Below the pieces are notes generated by a model. That model saw only the letters and a program-made list of their open reading frames with translations. It was not told the origin of the DNA and did not search any database. From NCBI RefSeq assembly GCF_042646385.1, contig NZ_JBHRTO010000001.1, positions 186,001 through 250,000 on the forward strand: 64,000 nucleotides of DNA, given 5' to 3'. The stretch is from Cypionkella sinensis. Its GTDB lineage: Bacteria > Pseudomonadota > Alphaproteobacteria > Rhodobacterales > Rhodobacteraceae. Below, piece after piece: positions 7,793 to 16,004 of this stretch. Positions within the stretch are counted from its first letter, which is position 1. Each line of letters starts with the position of its first letter. The translations under genes and the position numbers were made by a program.

Positions 7793-7875
7793 GAAGTGGC
7801 AGCCCGTAGGGGAGTCGAACCCCTCTTGCCTGGTTGAAAACCAGATGTCCTAACCGATAGACGAACGGGCCACTG
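7793..7875. repeat. 83-bp direct repeat, copy 1 (contains tRNA-Glu; likely element attachment end)
   Basis: Identical to 8821-8903 over 83 bases, which covers the whole tRNA-Glu plus 4 bases on each side. As the tRNA 3' end faces the element, this is where the mobile element probably joined the chromosome. Confidence 0.7.
7797..7871 (-). tRNA. tRNA-Glu (anticodon TTC), copy 1
   Basis: A complete 75-base cloverleaf with encoded CCA. Anticodon stem CTGGT/ACCAG encloses loop TTTTCAA, giving anticodon TTC. The T arm has GTTCGAC, and the acceptor stem begins GGCCCGT, with a G-U first pair. Its 3' end abuts the mobile element. Confidence 0.96.
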
Positions 7876-7925
7876 CGGCACCTCCTAAGGGGTTGGCGCG
7901 CGGGGTTCAAGAGGGGAAAAGCGCC

Positions 7926-8723
7926 TTAGCCGTCGATTTTTGCGCCCATCAGCGCGATGGCCTGCTGATAGACCTTGGCGCTGTTCCATTCCTTGATCAC
8001 GGCGAAGTTCGGCTCGCCTTCCTGATAGCCCAGACCCGGCTGCCAGCCCTTCTGGCGCAGATAGTTCGCGGTGGTGGCCAGCGCATCGGTCATGTTGGTC
8101 AGATCAATGCGGCCGTCGCCATTGCCATCCTGACCATAGCTGAGCGCGTTGCCGGGCAGGAATTGGGTGTGGCCGAGTTCCCCATGTTTCGCGCCCACCG
8201 ACTTCGCCGAGATCGAGCCCTGGTCGACCAGCAGCAGCGCGCCGATCAGATGCGGGCGGAAGAAATCGGTGCGGCGACAGTCGAAGGTCAGGGTGGCGAT
8301 GGCCGAGACGACATTGGTGTCGCCCATGAAATTGCCGAATCCGGTTTCCATGCCATGAATTGCCAGCAGCACACCCGCAGGCACGCCATATTGCGCCTCA
8401 AGCCCGGCATAGAAATCGGGATTTTTCTTTTTGCGCGCGCGCCCTTGCGAGATGATCGCATCGGCACCGCGCACGTTCAGGAATTTCTGCAGGGTGTACT
8501 TAAAGCTTTTCTGATTGCGGTCAGCAGCGATGGTGGCCTTGGAATAGCTGGCCCCGAGCAGGGCAGCGCGTCCGGCCTGACCGACGCCATCGGCCTTGAC
8601 CTCTTGCGCCATCTCGGCTTTCCACGCATCAAACCCGGCGGAGGTATTGCTGCAGGTGGCCGCAAAGGCCGGGGCGGCCAGGGTCAGGGACAGAATTGCG
8701 GCGGCAAGAGATTTGTTCAACAC
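7926..8723 (-). CDS. MltB-like lytic murein transglycosylase
   Basis: A periplasmic enzyme that cleaves the glycan strand of peptidoglycan to make 1,6-anhydro-muropeptides. Length 265 residues. The GTG at 8723 gives a clean signal peptide (LNKSLAAAILSLTLAAPAFA, then cleavage); a longer frame would run through the tRNA. The SLT_2/MltB domain follows, with the catalytic Glu in LAIHGMETGFGNFMGD and the family motifs GELGHTQFLPG and DGNGDGRIDL. The gene is bracketed by two identical tRNA-Glu genes and is not part of an operon. No lipobox, so probably soluble or loosely attached. Confidence 0.9.
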   Translation of the reverse strand: MLNKSLAAAILSLTLAAPAFAATCSNTSAGFDAWKAEMAQEVKADGVGQAGRAALLGASYSKATIAADRNQKSFKYTLQKFLNVRGADAIISQGRARKKKNPDFYAGLEAQYGVPAGVLLAIHGMETGFGNFMGDTNVVSAIATLTFDCRRTDFFRPHLIGALLLVDQGSISAKSVGAKHGELGHTQFLPGNALSYGQDGNGDGRIDLTNMTDALATTANYLRQKGWQPGLGYQEGEPNFAVIKEWNSAKVYQQAIALMGAKIDG

Positions 8724-8820
8724 GTTGGGCACCCAGCAAGGAATTGTTGCGGGCAGAATAGCCACGCAGCACACTTGTGCAAGGGGGCTGACATTCATCA
8801 GCAAAAACAGGGATTTGTCA

Positions 8821-8903
8821 GAAGTGGCAGCCCGTAGGGGAGTCGAACCCCTCTTGCCTGGTTGAAAACCAGATGTCCTAACCGATAGACGAACGGGCCA
8901 CTG
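8821..8903. repeat. 83-bp direct repeat, copy 2 (contains tRNA-Glu)
   Basis: Second identical copy of the 7793-7875 segment, 1028 bases away, flanking the transglycosylase gene. Confidence 0.9.
8825..8899 (-). tRNA. tRNA-Glu (anticodon TTC), copy 2
   Basis: Same 75-base sequence as the copy at 7797, including the encoded CCA. Same strand. Two tRNA-Glu genes this close suggest an ancestral duplication that keeps one gene intact when elements integrate in the other. Confidence 0.96.
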
Positions 8904-8948
8904 AGGGCGGTGTTTAAGGGCTGTGCTTGCGCTTCGCAAGAGGAAAAA

Positions 8949-10691
8949 TCACGCTTTTGCCGCATCTTCCAAGCGAAATTGCACGCGGGTCTTGCCGCCC
9001 CATGTGTTCAGCTCTAGCCGGCCGGCGAGGTGAAAGCGCTGGTGGCCAGCGTTTTCCAGCGCGGGGCCAAGGGCGGTGTCGAAAGCGCCGAAAGCGATGC
9101 CTTCCAGCCGCGCGCCCATGTTGTCGCCAAACGACAATTTCAGGTGCTTCTCGCCAACGCGGCGGGTGGTGAGTTGGGTGTCGGCGAAGACAAAGCGGGG
9201 GGCGGGGGCAGAGGCACCGAAGGGGCCAGCGGATTCGATTTGCTCGACAAATCCTGGAGTTGCGGCGGTGGGCATCAGCAGGCTGTCGACGCGCAGATCC
9301 TCGCGCCCAGCCGCACCTGCGCCTTGTTTGGCCAGCAGTTCTGCAAGACGCTCCATCGCGGCGGGCAGTTTTTCGCGGGTGACGGACAGGCCAGCAGCCA
9401 TTTTGTGACCGCCGCCTTTCAACAGCAAACCCTCGGTGGCCAGACGGTGGATGGCAGCGCCCAGATCAACGCCTGCGACCGATCGGGCCGAGCCTTTGCC
9501 CTCATCGCCGTCAAAGCCGATCACCACGGCGGGGCGGTGGCTGGCCTCTTTCAGGCGGGCGGCGACGATGCCGACCACACCGGGGTGCCAGCCGTCGCCA
9601 GCCGCCCAGACGAGCGGGCCATCCATGCCGCGCATTTCGGCTTGCGCGAGGGCTTCTTCGCGGACGCGCGCCTCGATATCGCGGCGTTCGGTGTTCAGTA
9701 GGTCAAGCCGTTCGGCGAGGGCCATGGCCTCGGTCGGGCTGTCGGTTGAGAGCAGCCGCGCGCCGAGGTCGGCTTGGCCGATGCGACCGCCTGCGTTGAC
9801 GCGGGGGCCGAGCAGGAAGCCCAAAGCATAGGGGGTGGGGGCCTGATCCATCCGCGCGATATCGGCCAGTGCGCGCAGGCCTGCGCGTTCGCGCCGTGCC
9901 ATCACCTTCAAGCCTTGGCGCACGAAGGCGCGGTTGACGCCGATCAGGGGCGCCACATCGGCGACGGTGGCGAGGGCGACAAGATCAAGCAGCGCCATCA
10001 GATCAGGGCCTTGCGCCCCATCTGCGCGCAGTTGCCGGTTGGCTTCGACCAGCATCAGGAACACCACGGATGCAGCGCAGAGATGGCCGAGATCGCCGTC
10101 TTCGTCTTGCCGGTTGGGGTTCACCACGGCAAAGGCGGGGGGCAGGGTTTCGGCACCAAGGTGGTGATCCAGCACGACCACATCGCATTTGGCGGCGGCA
10201 ATGGGGTCATGGCTGAGGGTGCCGCAATCGACGCAGAGGATCAGGTCGTGCTGGCGGCCAAGTTCCGCCATGGCGGGCACGTTGGGGCCATAGCCTTCGT
10301 CGATGCGGTCGGGGATATAGAGCGTGGCCTGCACCCCCATCGCGCGCAGCCAGATGATCAGCAGGGCGGCGGAAGATCCGCCATCCACATCATAATCGGC
10401 AAAGATCGCAATGCGTTGCCGGGTTTTGACGGCGTGCAGAAACCGGGCGGCGGCGCGGGCCATATCGCGCAGTTTCAACGGATCGGGCAGCAGATCGCGC
10501 AGTTGCGGGGCAAGGAAGGCTGGGGCGTCTTGCGGTGTGACGCCACGGGCGACCAGCGTGGCGCAAAGGGCCAAGGGCAGGCGGGTGATCTGGGCCATCG
10601 CCTCGGCCAGACGCTCGGCTTCATCGCCGGGGCCGATCCAGCGGCGCTGGGTGAGCGAGTGTTCGACGGAAAGAAATGCGCGCGCTGTCAT
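8949..10691 (-). CDS. recJ: Single-stranded-DNA-specific exonuclease RecJ
   Basis: RecJ degrades single-stranded DNA 5' to 3' in recombination and mismatch and base-excision repair. The 580-residue frame has the DHH-phosphoesterase motifs in order: FADYDVDGGSSAALL (motif I), LILCVDCGTLSH, VVVLDHHLGAE (DHH motif), and the DHHA1 motif KGGGHKMAAGLSV, followed by a C-terminal OB-like domain. Start at 10691 is chosen because upstream codons run through a palindromic repeat (10751-10771). It lies in the same direction as glpX and hom, a layout seen in related genomes, with about 100 bases between recJ and glpX. Confidence 0.95.
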   Translation of the reverse strand: MTARAFLSVEHSLTQRRWIGPGDEAERLAEAMAQITRLPLALCATLVARGVTPQDAPAFLAPQLRDLLPDPLKLRDMARAAARFLHAVKTRQRIAIFADYDVDGGSSAALLIIWLRAMGVQATLYIPDRIDEGYGPNVPAMAELGRQHDLILCVDCGTLSHDPIAAAKCDVVVLDHHLGAETLPPAFAVVNPNRQDEDGDLGHLCAASVVFLMLVEANRQLRADGAQGPDLMALLDLVALATVADVAPLIGVNRAFVRQGLKVMARRERAGLRALADIARMDQAPTPYALGFLLGPRVNAGGRIGQADLGARLLSTDSPTEAMALAERLDLLNTERRDIEARVREEALAQAEMRGMDGPLVWAAGDGWHPGVVGIVAARLKEASHRPAVVIGFDGDEGKGSARSVAGVDLGAAIHRLATEGLLLKGGGHKMAAGLSVTREKLPAAMERLAELLAKQGAGAAGREDLRVDSLLMPTAATPGFVEQIESAGPFGASAPAPRFVFADTQLTTRRVGEKHLKLSFGDNMGARLEGIAFGAFDTALGPALENAGHQRFHLAGRLELNTWGGKTRVQFRLEDAAKA

Positions 10692-10750
10692 GGCTTGGGT
10701 GTGCCCGACAGCGCGGCGCGGAGCAAGGCGGAATTTGAAAAATTCCGGGC

Positions 10751-10771
10751 CGATTTCTGCATCAGAAATCG
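10751..10771. repeat. Short dispersed hairpin, CGATTTCTG family
   Basis: Inverted repeat CGATTTCTG/CAGAAATCG with a 3-base loop, between glpX and recJ. The same arms recur at 46682-46702 and in a variant at 46706-46726. It may slow or process the glpX-recJ transcript. Confidence 0.8.
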
Positions 10772-10793
10772 GGTCTTTCATTGATATGGGGTC

Positions 10794-11759
10794 TTATTTC
10801 ATTGGGCTTTTATACAGCATCCGCCGCACTGATCCGGTTTTAGACCGCATCAGGATGGTTTCGGTTGTCACCCAGCCGGGTTCGATCTTGATGCCTTGCA
10901 GGATCGAGCCTTGGGTCACGCCGGTGGCTGCAAAGATCACATCGGCTGTCACCATCTCGTCGCGCGTATAGACGCGGTTCAGATCGGTGATACCGGCTTT
11001 GAAGGCGCGGGCTTTTTCGTCGTCGTTGCGGAACAGCAGCTTGCCGTAGATCTGGCCGCCCATGCATTTCAGCGCCGAGGCTGCCAGCACGCCTTCGGGG
11101 GCGCCGCCGGAACCCATATACATGTCGATCCCGGTGATTTCGCTTTCGGCGCAATGGATCACACCCGCCACGTCGCCATCGGTGATCAGCCGGATCGCGG
11201 CCCCGGTGGAGCGGACTTCGGCGATCAGCGCCTCGTGCCGGGGGCGTTCGAGGATGCAGACGGTGATTTCATCTGCCGCCACGCCCTTGGCGCGGGCCAG
11301 GGCGCGGACGCGTTGGGCGGGGGCCATGTCGAGCGTCACGGTGTCAGGGGCAAAGCCGGGGCCAATCGCCAGCTTTTCCATATAGACGTCGGGGGCGTGC
11401 AACAGGGTGCCGCGCGGGGCCATGGCGATGACGGTCAGGGCGTTCGGCATATCCTTGGCGGTCAGCGTGGTGCCTTCCAGCGGGTCAAGCGCGATGTCCA
11501 CCGCCGGGCCGTTGCCGGTGCCAACCTCTTCGCCGATGTAAAGCATCGGGGCCTCATCCCGCTCGCCTTCGCCGATCACCACGACGCCCGCAATATCGAG
11601 CAAATTCAACTGGTCGCGCATGGCGTTGACGGCGGCCTGATCGGCGGCCTTTTCGTCACCGCGCCCGATCAGTTTGGCCGAGGCGAGTGCTGCGGCCTCG
11701 GACACGCGGGCGAGGCCGAGGGAAAGCAGGCGGTCTTGAAATTCGGTAACGTCGGCCAT
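10794..11759 (-). CDS. glpX: Class II fructose-1,6-bisphosphatase GlpX
   Basis: Hydrolyses fructose 1,6-bisphosphate to fructose 6-phosphate in gluconeogenesis (cytosolic, metal-dependent). Length 321 residues, normal for GlpX. Diagnostic motifs: VVVIGEGERDEAPMLYIGE, the metal site ALDPLEGTTLTA, and GSGGAPEGVLAASALKCMGG. The start at 11759 has AAGGA 7 bases upstream. It lies between hom and recJ on the same strand; the hom-glpX-recJ order is typical of Rhodobacterales, though the gaps of about 195 and 100 bases leave open whether they form one transcript. Confidence 0.96.
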   Translation of the reverse strand: MADVTEFQDRLLSLGLARVSEAAALASAKLIGRGDEKAADQAAVNAMRDQLNLLDIAGVVVIGEGERDEAPMLYIGEEVGTGNGPAVDIALDPLEGTTLTAKDMPNALTVIAMAPRGTLLHAPDVYMEKLAIGPGFAPDTVTLDMAPAQRVRALARAKGVAADEITVCILERPRHEALIAEVRSTGAAIRLITDGDVAGVIHCAESEITGIDMYMGSGGAPEGVLAASALKCMGGQIYGKLLFRNDDEKARAFKAGITDLNRVYTRDEMVTADVIFAATGVTQGSILQGIKIEPGWVTTETILMRSKTGSVRRMLYKSPMK

Positions 11760-11953
11760 GGGATGTCCTTGGGGCGAAATGGAGGGTTTCCTTCGTCTAG
11801 CCGGGGGCGGTGAGGGCGGCAAGGATGGTCGCGCTAACACTGTGGCCGGGCAGAACTAATCTGCGCGGTAACACGGTTTTGGCGACATGGCGGTGATGCA
11901 ACGCTGCGCGCCAGCCACTTTATGCGGCGGGCGGCAGATTGGGCGAATCGCGA

Positions 11954-13243
11954 TCAGACTTCTTCGATGCGCAGGGCCACGGGTGCACCGACCATGACGC
12001 CGGTTGCGGCAAAGCGCCCGGTGGCGTGGTCGATATCGGCACGGGTGGCTTTGTGGGTGACGATCAGCACGGTGGCCTTGTCGCCCTCGTGGTCATACTG
12101 GCGCATCTGGTCGATGGAGACGCCCGCGTCGCCGAGGCAGGTGGCGATTTTCGCCAGAGCGCCGGGTTTGTCGAGCAAGGTCATGCGCAGGTAATAGCTG
12201 GCCGGGGTCGCCGATTGCGCGGCTTGCGGTTTGGCCAAGGTGGCGGCGGGCTGGCCGAAAGTTGGCAGGCGCAGGCCACGGGCGATGTCCAGCACATCTG
12301 ACATCACGGCGCTGGCGGTGGGGCCCATGCCAGCACCGGGGCCGCGCAGCACGATCTGGCCGACGGAATCGCCTTCCAGCACCACCATATTGGTGCCGCC
12401 CTGCAACTGGCCCAAGGGGCTGTCGGCGGGGACGAGGCAGGGGGTCATGCGCTGTTCCAGCCCGCGGCCGGTCATCTGCGCCACGCCCAAGAGTTTGATG
12501 CGATAGCCCATGTCGGCGGCGAGGTTGATGTCGTCAATCGAGATCGCGCCGATGCCTTCCAGCTCGACCGCATCGAACGAGACCTGCGTGCCAAAGGCGA
12601 TGGCGGCCAGCAGCGAAAGCTTGTGGCCTGCGTCAATGCCGCCCACGTCAAGGTTCGGATCGGCTTCGAGATAGCCGAGTTGCTGGGCGGCATCGAACAC
12701 CGCCTGATAGGACAGGCCCTCGTTCTGCATCCGGGTCAGGATGTAGTTGCACGAGCCATTCATCACGCCCATCACCCGTTTGATCTGGTTGCCCGCCAAG
12801 CCTTCGGTCAGCGCCTTGATCACCGGGATGCCGCCTGCAACGGCAGCTTCAAAGCGGATCACCGCGCCCGCGGCTTCGGCGGCAAGGGCGAGGGCTTGGC
12901 CGTGGTGGGCCAGCAGGGCCTTGTTGGCGGAAACCACGTCTTTGCCTGCGGCAATGGCGGCTTCAGTGGCCAGTTTGGCGGGGCCTTCGTGGCCGCCCAT
13001 CACCTCGACGAACACATCGACATCGTCACGCTTGGCCAATGCCACCGGATCGACTTCCCACGCGTAGGCCGACAGATCGGCGTCGCGGTTCTTGGTCTTG
13101 TCGCGGGCTGAGACGGCGGTGATCTGCACGGCGCGGCCGGTGCGTTTGGTGATCAGATCGGCGTGCTGCTGCACGATTTTCACAACGCCAATCCCCACGG
13201 TGCCAAGACCAGCGAGACCAATGCGCAGGGGTTTGGCAGACAT
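11954..13243 (-). CDS. hom: Homoserine dehydrogenase
   Basis: Reduces aspartate semialdehyde to homoserine with NAD(P)H, feeding threonine and methionine synthesis. Length 429 residues. An N-terminal Rossmann fold (IGLAGLGTVGIGVVKI) is followed by the catalytic domain (GVMNGSCNYILTRM, YLEADPNLDVGGIDAGHKL) and a C-terminal ACT domain (about residues 350-429, YYLRMTLLDKPGALAKIA), which usually gives allosteric feedback by threonine. Start at 13243 has GGAG at the right distance. It is the first gene of the hom-glpX-recJ series. Confidence 0.96.
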   Translation of the reverse strand: MSAKPLRIGLAGLGTVGIGVVKIVQQHADLITKRTGRAVQITAVSARDKTKNRDADLSAYAWEVDPVALAKRDDVDVFVEVMGGHEGPAKLATEAAIAAGKDVVSANKALLAHHGQALALAAEAAGAVIRFEAAVAGGIPVIKALTEGLAGNQIKRVMGVMNGSCNYILTRMQNEGLSYQAVFDAAQQLGYLEADPNLDVGGIDAGHKLSLLAAIAFGTQVSFDAVELEGIGAISIDDINLAADMGYRIKLLGVAQMTGRGLEQRMTPCLVPADSPLGQLQGGTNMVVLEGDSVGQIVLRGPGAGMGPTASAVMSDVLDIARGLRLPTFGQPAATLAKPQAAQSATPASYYLRMTLLDKPGALAKIATCLGDAGVSIDQMRQYDHEGDKATVLIVTHKATRADIDHATGRFAATGVMVGAPVALRIEEV

Positions 13244-13316
13244 GGGGAACTCCGTTTCAGATTGCTTGCGCCGGGTGTTAGCCCAAGGCGGTGCGCGGTG
13301 CAACGCGGGCGTGAGG

Positions 13317-13544
13317 TTATCGGGTGCTGTCGAGGGCGCGCAAAGCGGTGGCGCGGGCTTGCAGGGCTGAGACGGGTCCGGCCAGCGGATCGGGCGGGTT
13401 GGTCTGATCTGTGCCTGCGATCAGTTGATCGGTGGGAAGCAAGCTGGGCGTCGGCAGATTGGTGCGCGCACCGGCATCCACTTCGGGAAACTCGGCACAG
13501 GCAGCAAGGAGAGGGACAAAGGCCAGCAGAAGGGGACGCATCAT
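13317..13544 (-). CDS. Small putative lipoprotein
   Basis: A 75-residue protein with a short signal sequence (MRPLLLAFVPLLAAC) ending in a lipobox LAAC, so Cys at about position 16 is likely lipidated. The mature part is Pro/Ala-rich with no fold recognised. It lies upstream of hom on the same strand, 73 bases away. Function unknown; the lipobox makes it more than a chance frame. Confidence 0.65.
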   Translation of the reverse strand: MMRPLLLAFVPLLAACAEFPEVDAGARTNLPTPSLLPTDQLIAGTDQTNPPDPLAGPVSALQARATALRALDSTR

Positions 13545-13673
13545 GGCGCAAGCATAGACCGAGTTGCCGGGCGGGGCAACGTGTGGCTGCGGCTGGGCTT
13601 GCCAAGCGGGATGGCCTGCGCTGTGACGGTGGTTTTCTGGGGCAGGCCAATCGGCAAGGCGCGGCGCGAAAGG

Positions 13674-13740
13674 TCATTCCCATCTGGGAATGACTTGTGT
13701 ATTTGCGCCAGTTTTGGGGTGAAAACCACAACATATTGTG
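13674..13740. repeat. Composite palindromic repeat, copy A
   Basis: Begins with TCATTCCCA/TGGGAATGA (2-base centre), then ACTTGTG, and ends with CACAA-N4-TTGTG (13727-13740). Related copies at 35970-36026 and 55105-55169. Confidence 0.85.
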
Positions 13741-13828
13741 CTTGTGGTCTGCAAAGGCCTGCGGGACGGCAGTTTGGCCCGTCGACGCGCTTGGCCATAC
13801 ATGTAGCGATTTCTTGGCGTAAGCTGCT

Positions 13829-13849
13829 GCCCCGGATCATGTCCGGGGC
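13829..13849 (-). terminator. Probable 3' hairpin of pirin gene
   Basis: 8-bp GC-rich stem GCCCCGGA/TCCGGGGC with 5-base loop, 17 bases past the pirin stop. It lacks a T-run, so classical intrinsic termination is not certain. Confidence 0.5.
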
Positions 13850-13865
13850 GGCGTTCTTTCGGTGG

Positions 13866-14777
13866 TTAATGCGCAGGCTTGATGAAGGTGCCGTTGCGCA
13901 GTTCGGTCATGGCCTGCTGCAATTCGGCCTTGGTGTTCATCACGATCGGGCCATGCCATGCCACTGGTTCTTGTATCGGTGCGCCCGAGACCAGCAGAAA
14001 GCGGATGCCATTTGGCCCGGCCTGCACGGTGATCTCATCGCCTTTGCCGAATTCGATCAGCGTGCGGTTGCCCGACAGATCGCGGATGTTCAACTCTTCA
14101 CCCTTGTATTCCTTTTCCAACAGCACGCCGCGCGGGCGGGCGCTGTCGGCGAACTTGCCAGCGCCTTCAAAGACATAGGCGAAGGCATGGCGGCGGGTGT
14201 CGATTTTGAAAGTCTTTTTCTTTTCCGGTGGCACAAAGACATCGAGATATTGCGGATCGGCGGCGATGCCATCGACCGGGCCGGTCTTGCCCCAGAAGCT
14301 GCCAACGATCACCTTCACGATGCTGCCATCGTCATCCATGATTTCAGGGATGTCGTTGGATTTGACATCCTGATAGCGCGGCGCGGTCATTTTCAGATGC
14401 GACGGCAGGTTGGCCCAAAGTTGAAAGCCGTGCATCTGGCCCTTGGCGTTTCCTTTCGGCATTTCCTGATGCAGGATGCCCGAGCCTGCGGTCATCCATT
14501 GCACATCGCCGCCTTTCAGGGTGCCACGGTTGCCAAGGCTGTCGCCATGTTCCACCGAGCCGGACAGAACATAGGTGATCGTCTCGATCCCGCGGTGCGG
14601 GTGCCAAGGGAAGCCTGCCATGTAATCGCGCGGCGACTCGCCACGGAAATCATCGAACAGCAGGAACGGGTCGAACTGGGTCGGATCGCCAAAGCCGAAA
14701 GCGCGGTGCAGATGCACGCCGGCACCTTCGATATGGGGCTGGGCGGTGGATTGGCTGAGAACGGGGCGGAGGGACAT
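13866..14777 (-). CDS. Pirin family protein
   Basis: A bicupin metalloprotein of 303 residues. Pirins bind Fe and some have quercetinase activity; the bacterial role varies. The N-terminal cupin shows the metal ligands in FPWHPHRGIETITYVL, SVEHGDS and GILHQEMP, all present. The C-terminal cupin is complete to the end. Start at 14777 has AAAGGAGC upstream. A strong inverted repeat (14814-14838) about 40 bases upstream of the start is a likely operator. The gene stands alone. Confidence 0.9.
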   Translation of the reverse strand: MSLRPVLSQSTAQPHIEGAGVHLHRAFGFGDPTQFDPFLLFDDFRGESPRDYMAGFPWHPHRGIETITYVLSGSVEHGDSLGNRGTLKGGDVQWMTAGSGILHQEMPKGNAKGQMHGFQLWANLPSHLKMTAPRYQDVKSNDIPEIMDDDGSIVKVIVGSFWGKTGPVDGIAADPQYLDVFVPPEKKKTFKIDTRRHAFAYVFEGAGKFADSARPRGVLLEKEYKGEELNIRDLSGNRTLIEFGKGDEITVQAGPNGIRFLLVSGAPIQEPVAWHGPIVMNTKAELQQAMTELRNGTFIKPAH

Positions 14778-14813
14778 CAACTTGCTCCTTTGATTGCGTT
14801 GGAGCAAAGGTAG

Positions 14814-14838
14814 GTCTTGTGCAGATATGCAGCAAGAC
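14814..14838. promoter_or_regulatory. Palindromic operator upstream of pirin
   Basis: Nested inverted repeat: outer arms GTCTTG/CAAGAC, inner TGCA/TGCA, centred 49 bases upstream of the pirin start codon. The position fits a repressor or activator site controlling pirin, whose regulator is not adjacent. Confidence 0.5.
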
Positions 14839-14882
14839 TTGAATGCACAGGTCTGCTGTGCGATTTTGCGCAGTCGCGCTAC

Positions 14883-14905
14883 CCTGATCGCAGTTTGCGA
14901 TCAGG
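14883..14905 (-). terminator. Hairpin at the 3' end of the tadE-like operon
   Basis: Perfect 10-bp stem CCTGATCGCA/TGCGATCAGG with 3-base loop that includes the stop codon of the 14901 gene. No T-run follows, so it may end or stabilise the transcript. Confidence 0.5.
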
Positions 14906-15464
14906 AGCAGGTGACACCCGTCATGCACAGTTTCGGAATGAAGCGCGGGCGCGTCACCACGAATTGCTTGAGCACCTCGTCGTTCATGCCGACGTCAAAG
15001 GCCGGATGATAGCTGACTTCGGTTTCCACGATGATCACGCGGTCGCCATCGGCCATTGCGGGGATGCGATAGGCGTAGTTGGCAATGGTTCCCGTGGTCA
15101 GTTGCGGCATGGCACTGTCGGGCGAGCGCGACCAATCCACCTCGAACCGGGCATTGGCATTTGACCAGGTGACAGAGGTTACGCGAATTTTCACCGTCTG
15201 ATCGCCGTCAATCAGATAGCGCATCAGATCGCGCATGCCGGTGACATAGTTGGTGGGCAGCGTCACCATCTCACGCGAGATCATGTCGGAAATGGTGTAG
15301 GCGGCCTTTTGCGCGGTGTTGACCGAGCGGAAGGCATCCCAATAGACGAACAGCGCCAGATAAGCCCAGAGCATGACCGGCAGCACGATGACGGCCTCGG
15401 CCATCAGCACACCGCTTTCGTCACGGCCAAAATGGCGGAACAGATTGCGAAGCGATTTCATCAT
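14901..15464 (-). CDS. TadE-like pilus assembly protein
   Basis: A 187-residue membrane-anchored pseudopilin-like protein. After a basic cytosolic N-terminus comes the TadE signature (DESGVLMAEAVIVLPVM) with a single hydrophobic helix (about residues 20-42), then an extracytoplasmic domain. TadE-like proteins help assemble Flp/Tad pili for surface attachment. AAGGA precedes the start, with ATGs at 15464 and 15461 both usable. It is 6 bases downstream of the other TadE-like gene, so they share a transcript with the VWA protein upstream. Other tad genes (flp, cpaABCDEF, tadBC) are not in the window. Confidence 0.82.
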   Translation of the reverse strand: MMKSLRNLFRHFGRDESGVLMAEAVIVLPVMLWAYLALFVYWDAFRSVNTAQKAAYTISDMISREMVTLPTNYVTGMRDLMRYLIDGDQTVKIRVTSVTWSNANARFEVDWSRSPDSAMPQLTTGTIANYAYRIPAMADGDRVIIVETEVSYHPAFDVGMNDEVLKQFVVTRPRFIPKLCMTGVTCS

Positions 15465-15470
15465 GTGTCC

Positions 15471-16004
15471 TTAACTCGGTTCGGTCACAAAGGCCGAAGT
15501 CGCAATCACGCCGTAGCCACCCTCGCCGTCTTTCGGCAGGCCAAGGCCGATCCCCGTGGTGGGGAACAGCGCATCCTGCACGACACAGACACGCACCAGC
15601 ATGATGTCATTCTGTTGGCCGATTTGCAGCGATGTGACGGGCTGAATGTCTTCAGAACGGTCGATACAGGCGACGCCCGTTGTCGGCAGCGACCAGGTTG
15701 AGGTGCTGATGCGGGTCATCTCGATGGTGATGTTGGTCTCACAGTCTTTGAAGATCACCGTGCGTTTGCAGATTTCCCTCTTCAACAGCGCGGCATCGGG
15801 CAGGGTGTAGTGGCCCAAGCGCAATTCGCGCATTGTCATGTCGACCGATTGTTCCAGCATGATCGAGCGGATCATCAACAAGCCGCTTTCGAAAGACGCC
15901 ATAAAGATCATGATCAAGAGCGGCACCGCGAGGACAAACTCCATCGCGGCGGTGCCGTCTTCGCGCCGGAACGCGCGCAGCAGGCGTTTGAACGGGCGGA
16001 TCAT
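15471..16004 (-). CDS. TadE-like pilus assembly protein
   Basis: A 177-residue protein with the TadE/TadF motif REDGTAAMEFVLAVPLLI in its first 40 residues, giving one transmembrane helix, followed by an extracytoplasmic domain with a few Cys. Its ATG overlaps the TGA of the preceding VWA-TadG gene (ATGA), so the pair is translationally coupled. The domain composition suggests a minor pilin or a TadG partner. Confidence 0.85.
   Translation of the reverse strand: MIRPFKRLLRAFRREDGTAAMEFVLAVPLLIMIFMASFESGLLMIRSIMLEQSVDMTMRELRLGHYTLPDAALLKREICKRTVIFKDCETNITIEMTRISTSTWSLPTTGVACIDRSEDIQPVTSLQIGQQNDIMLVRVCVVQDALFPTTGIGLGLPKDGEGGYGVIATSAFVTEPS

Larger units (their letters stand above)
13545..13865. 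other. 321-base gene-free stretch with repeats
   Basis: No credible gene. It holds copy A of the composite palindromic repeat (13674-13740) and a GCCCCGGA/TCCGGGGC hairpin (13829-13849) just after the pirin stop, likely the pirin 3' hairpin. Confidence 0.7.

Noticed and set aside
7579..7881. Minus-strand frame running through tRNA-Glu copy 1
   Set aside because: It is the read-through of the tRNA gene; a similar extension at 8724-8939 was rejected for the same reason.
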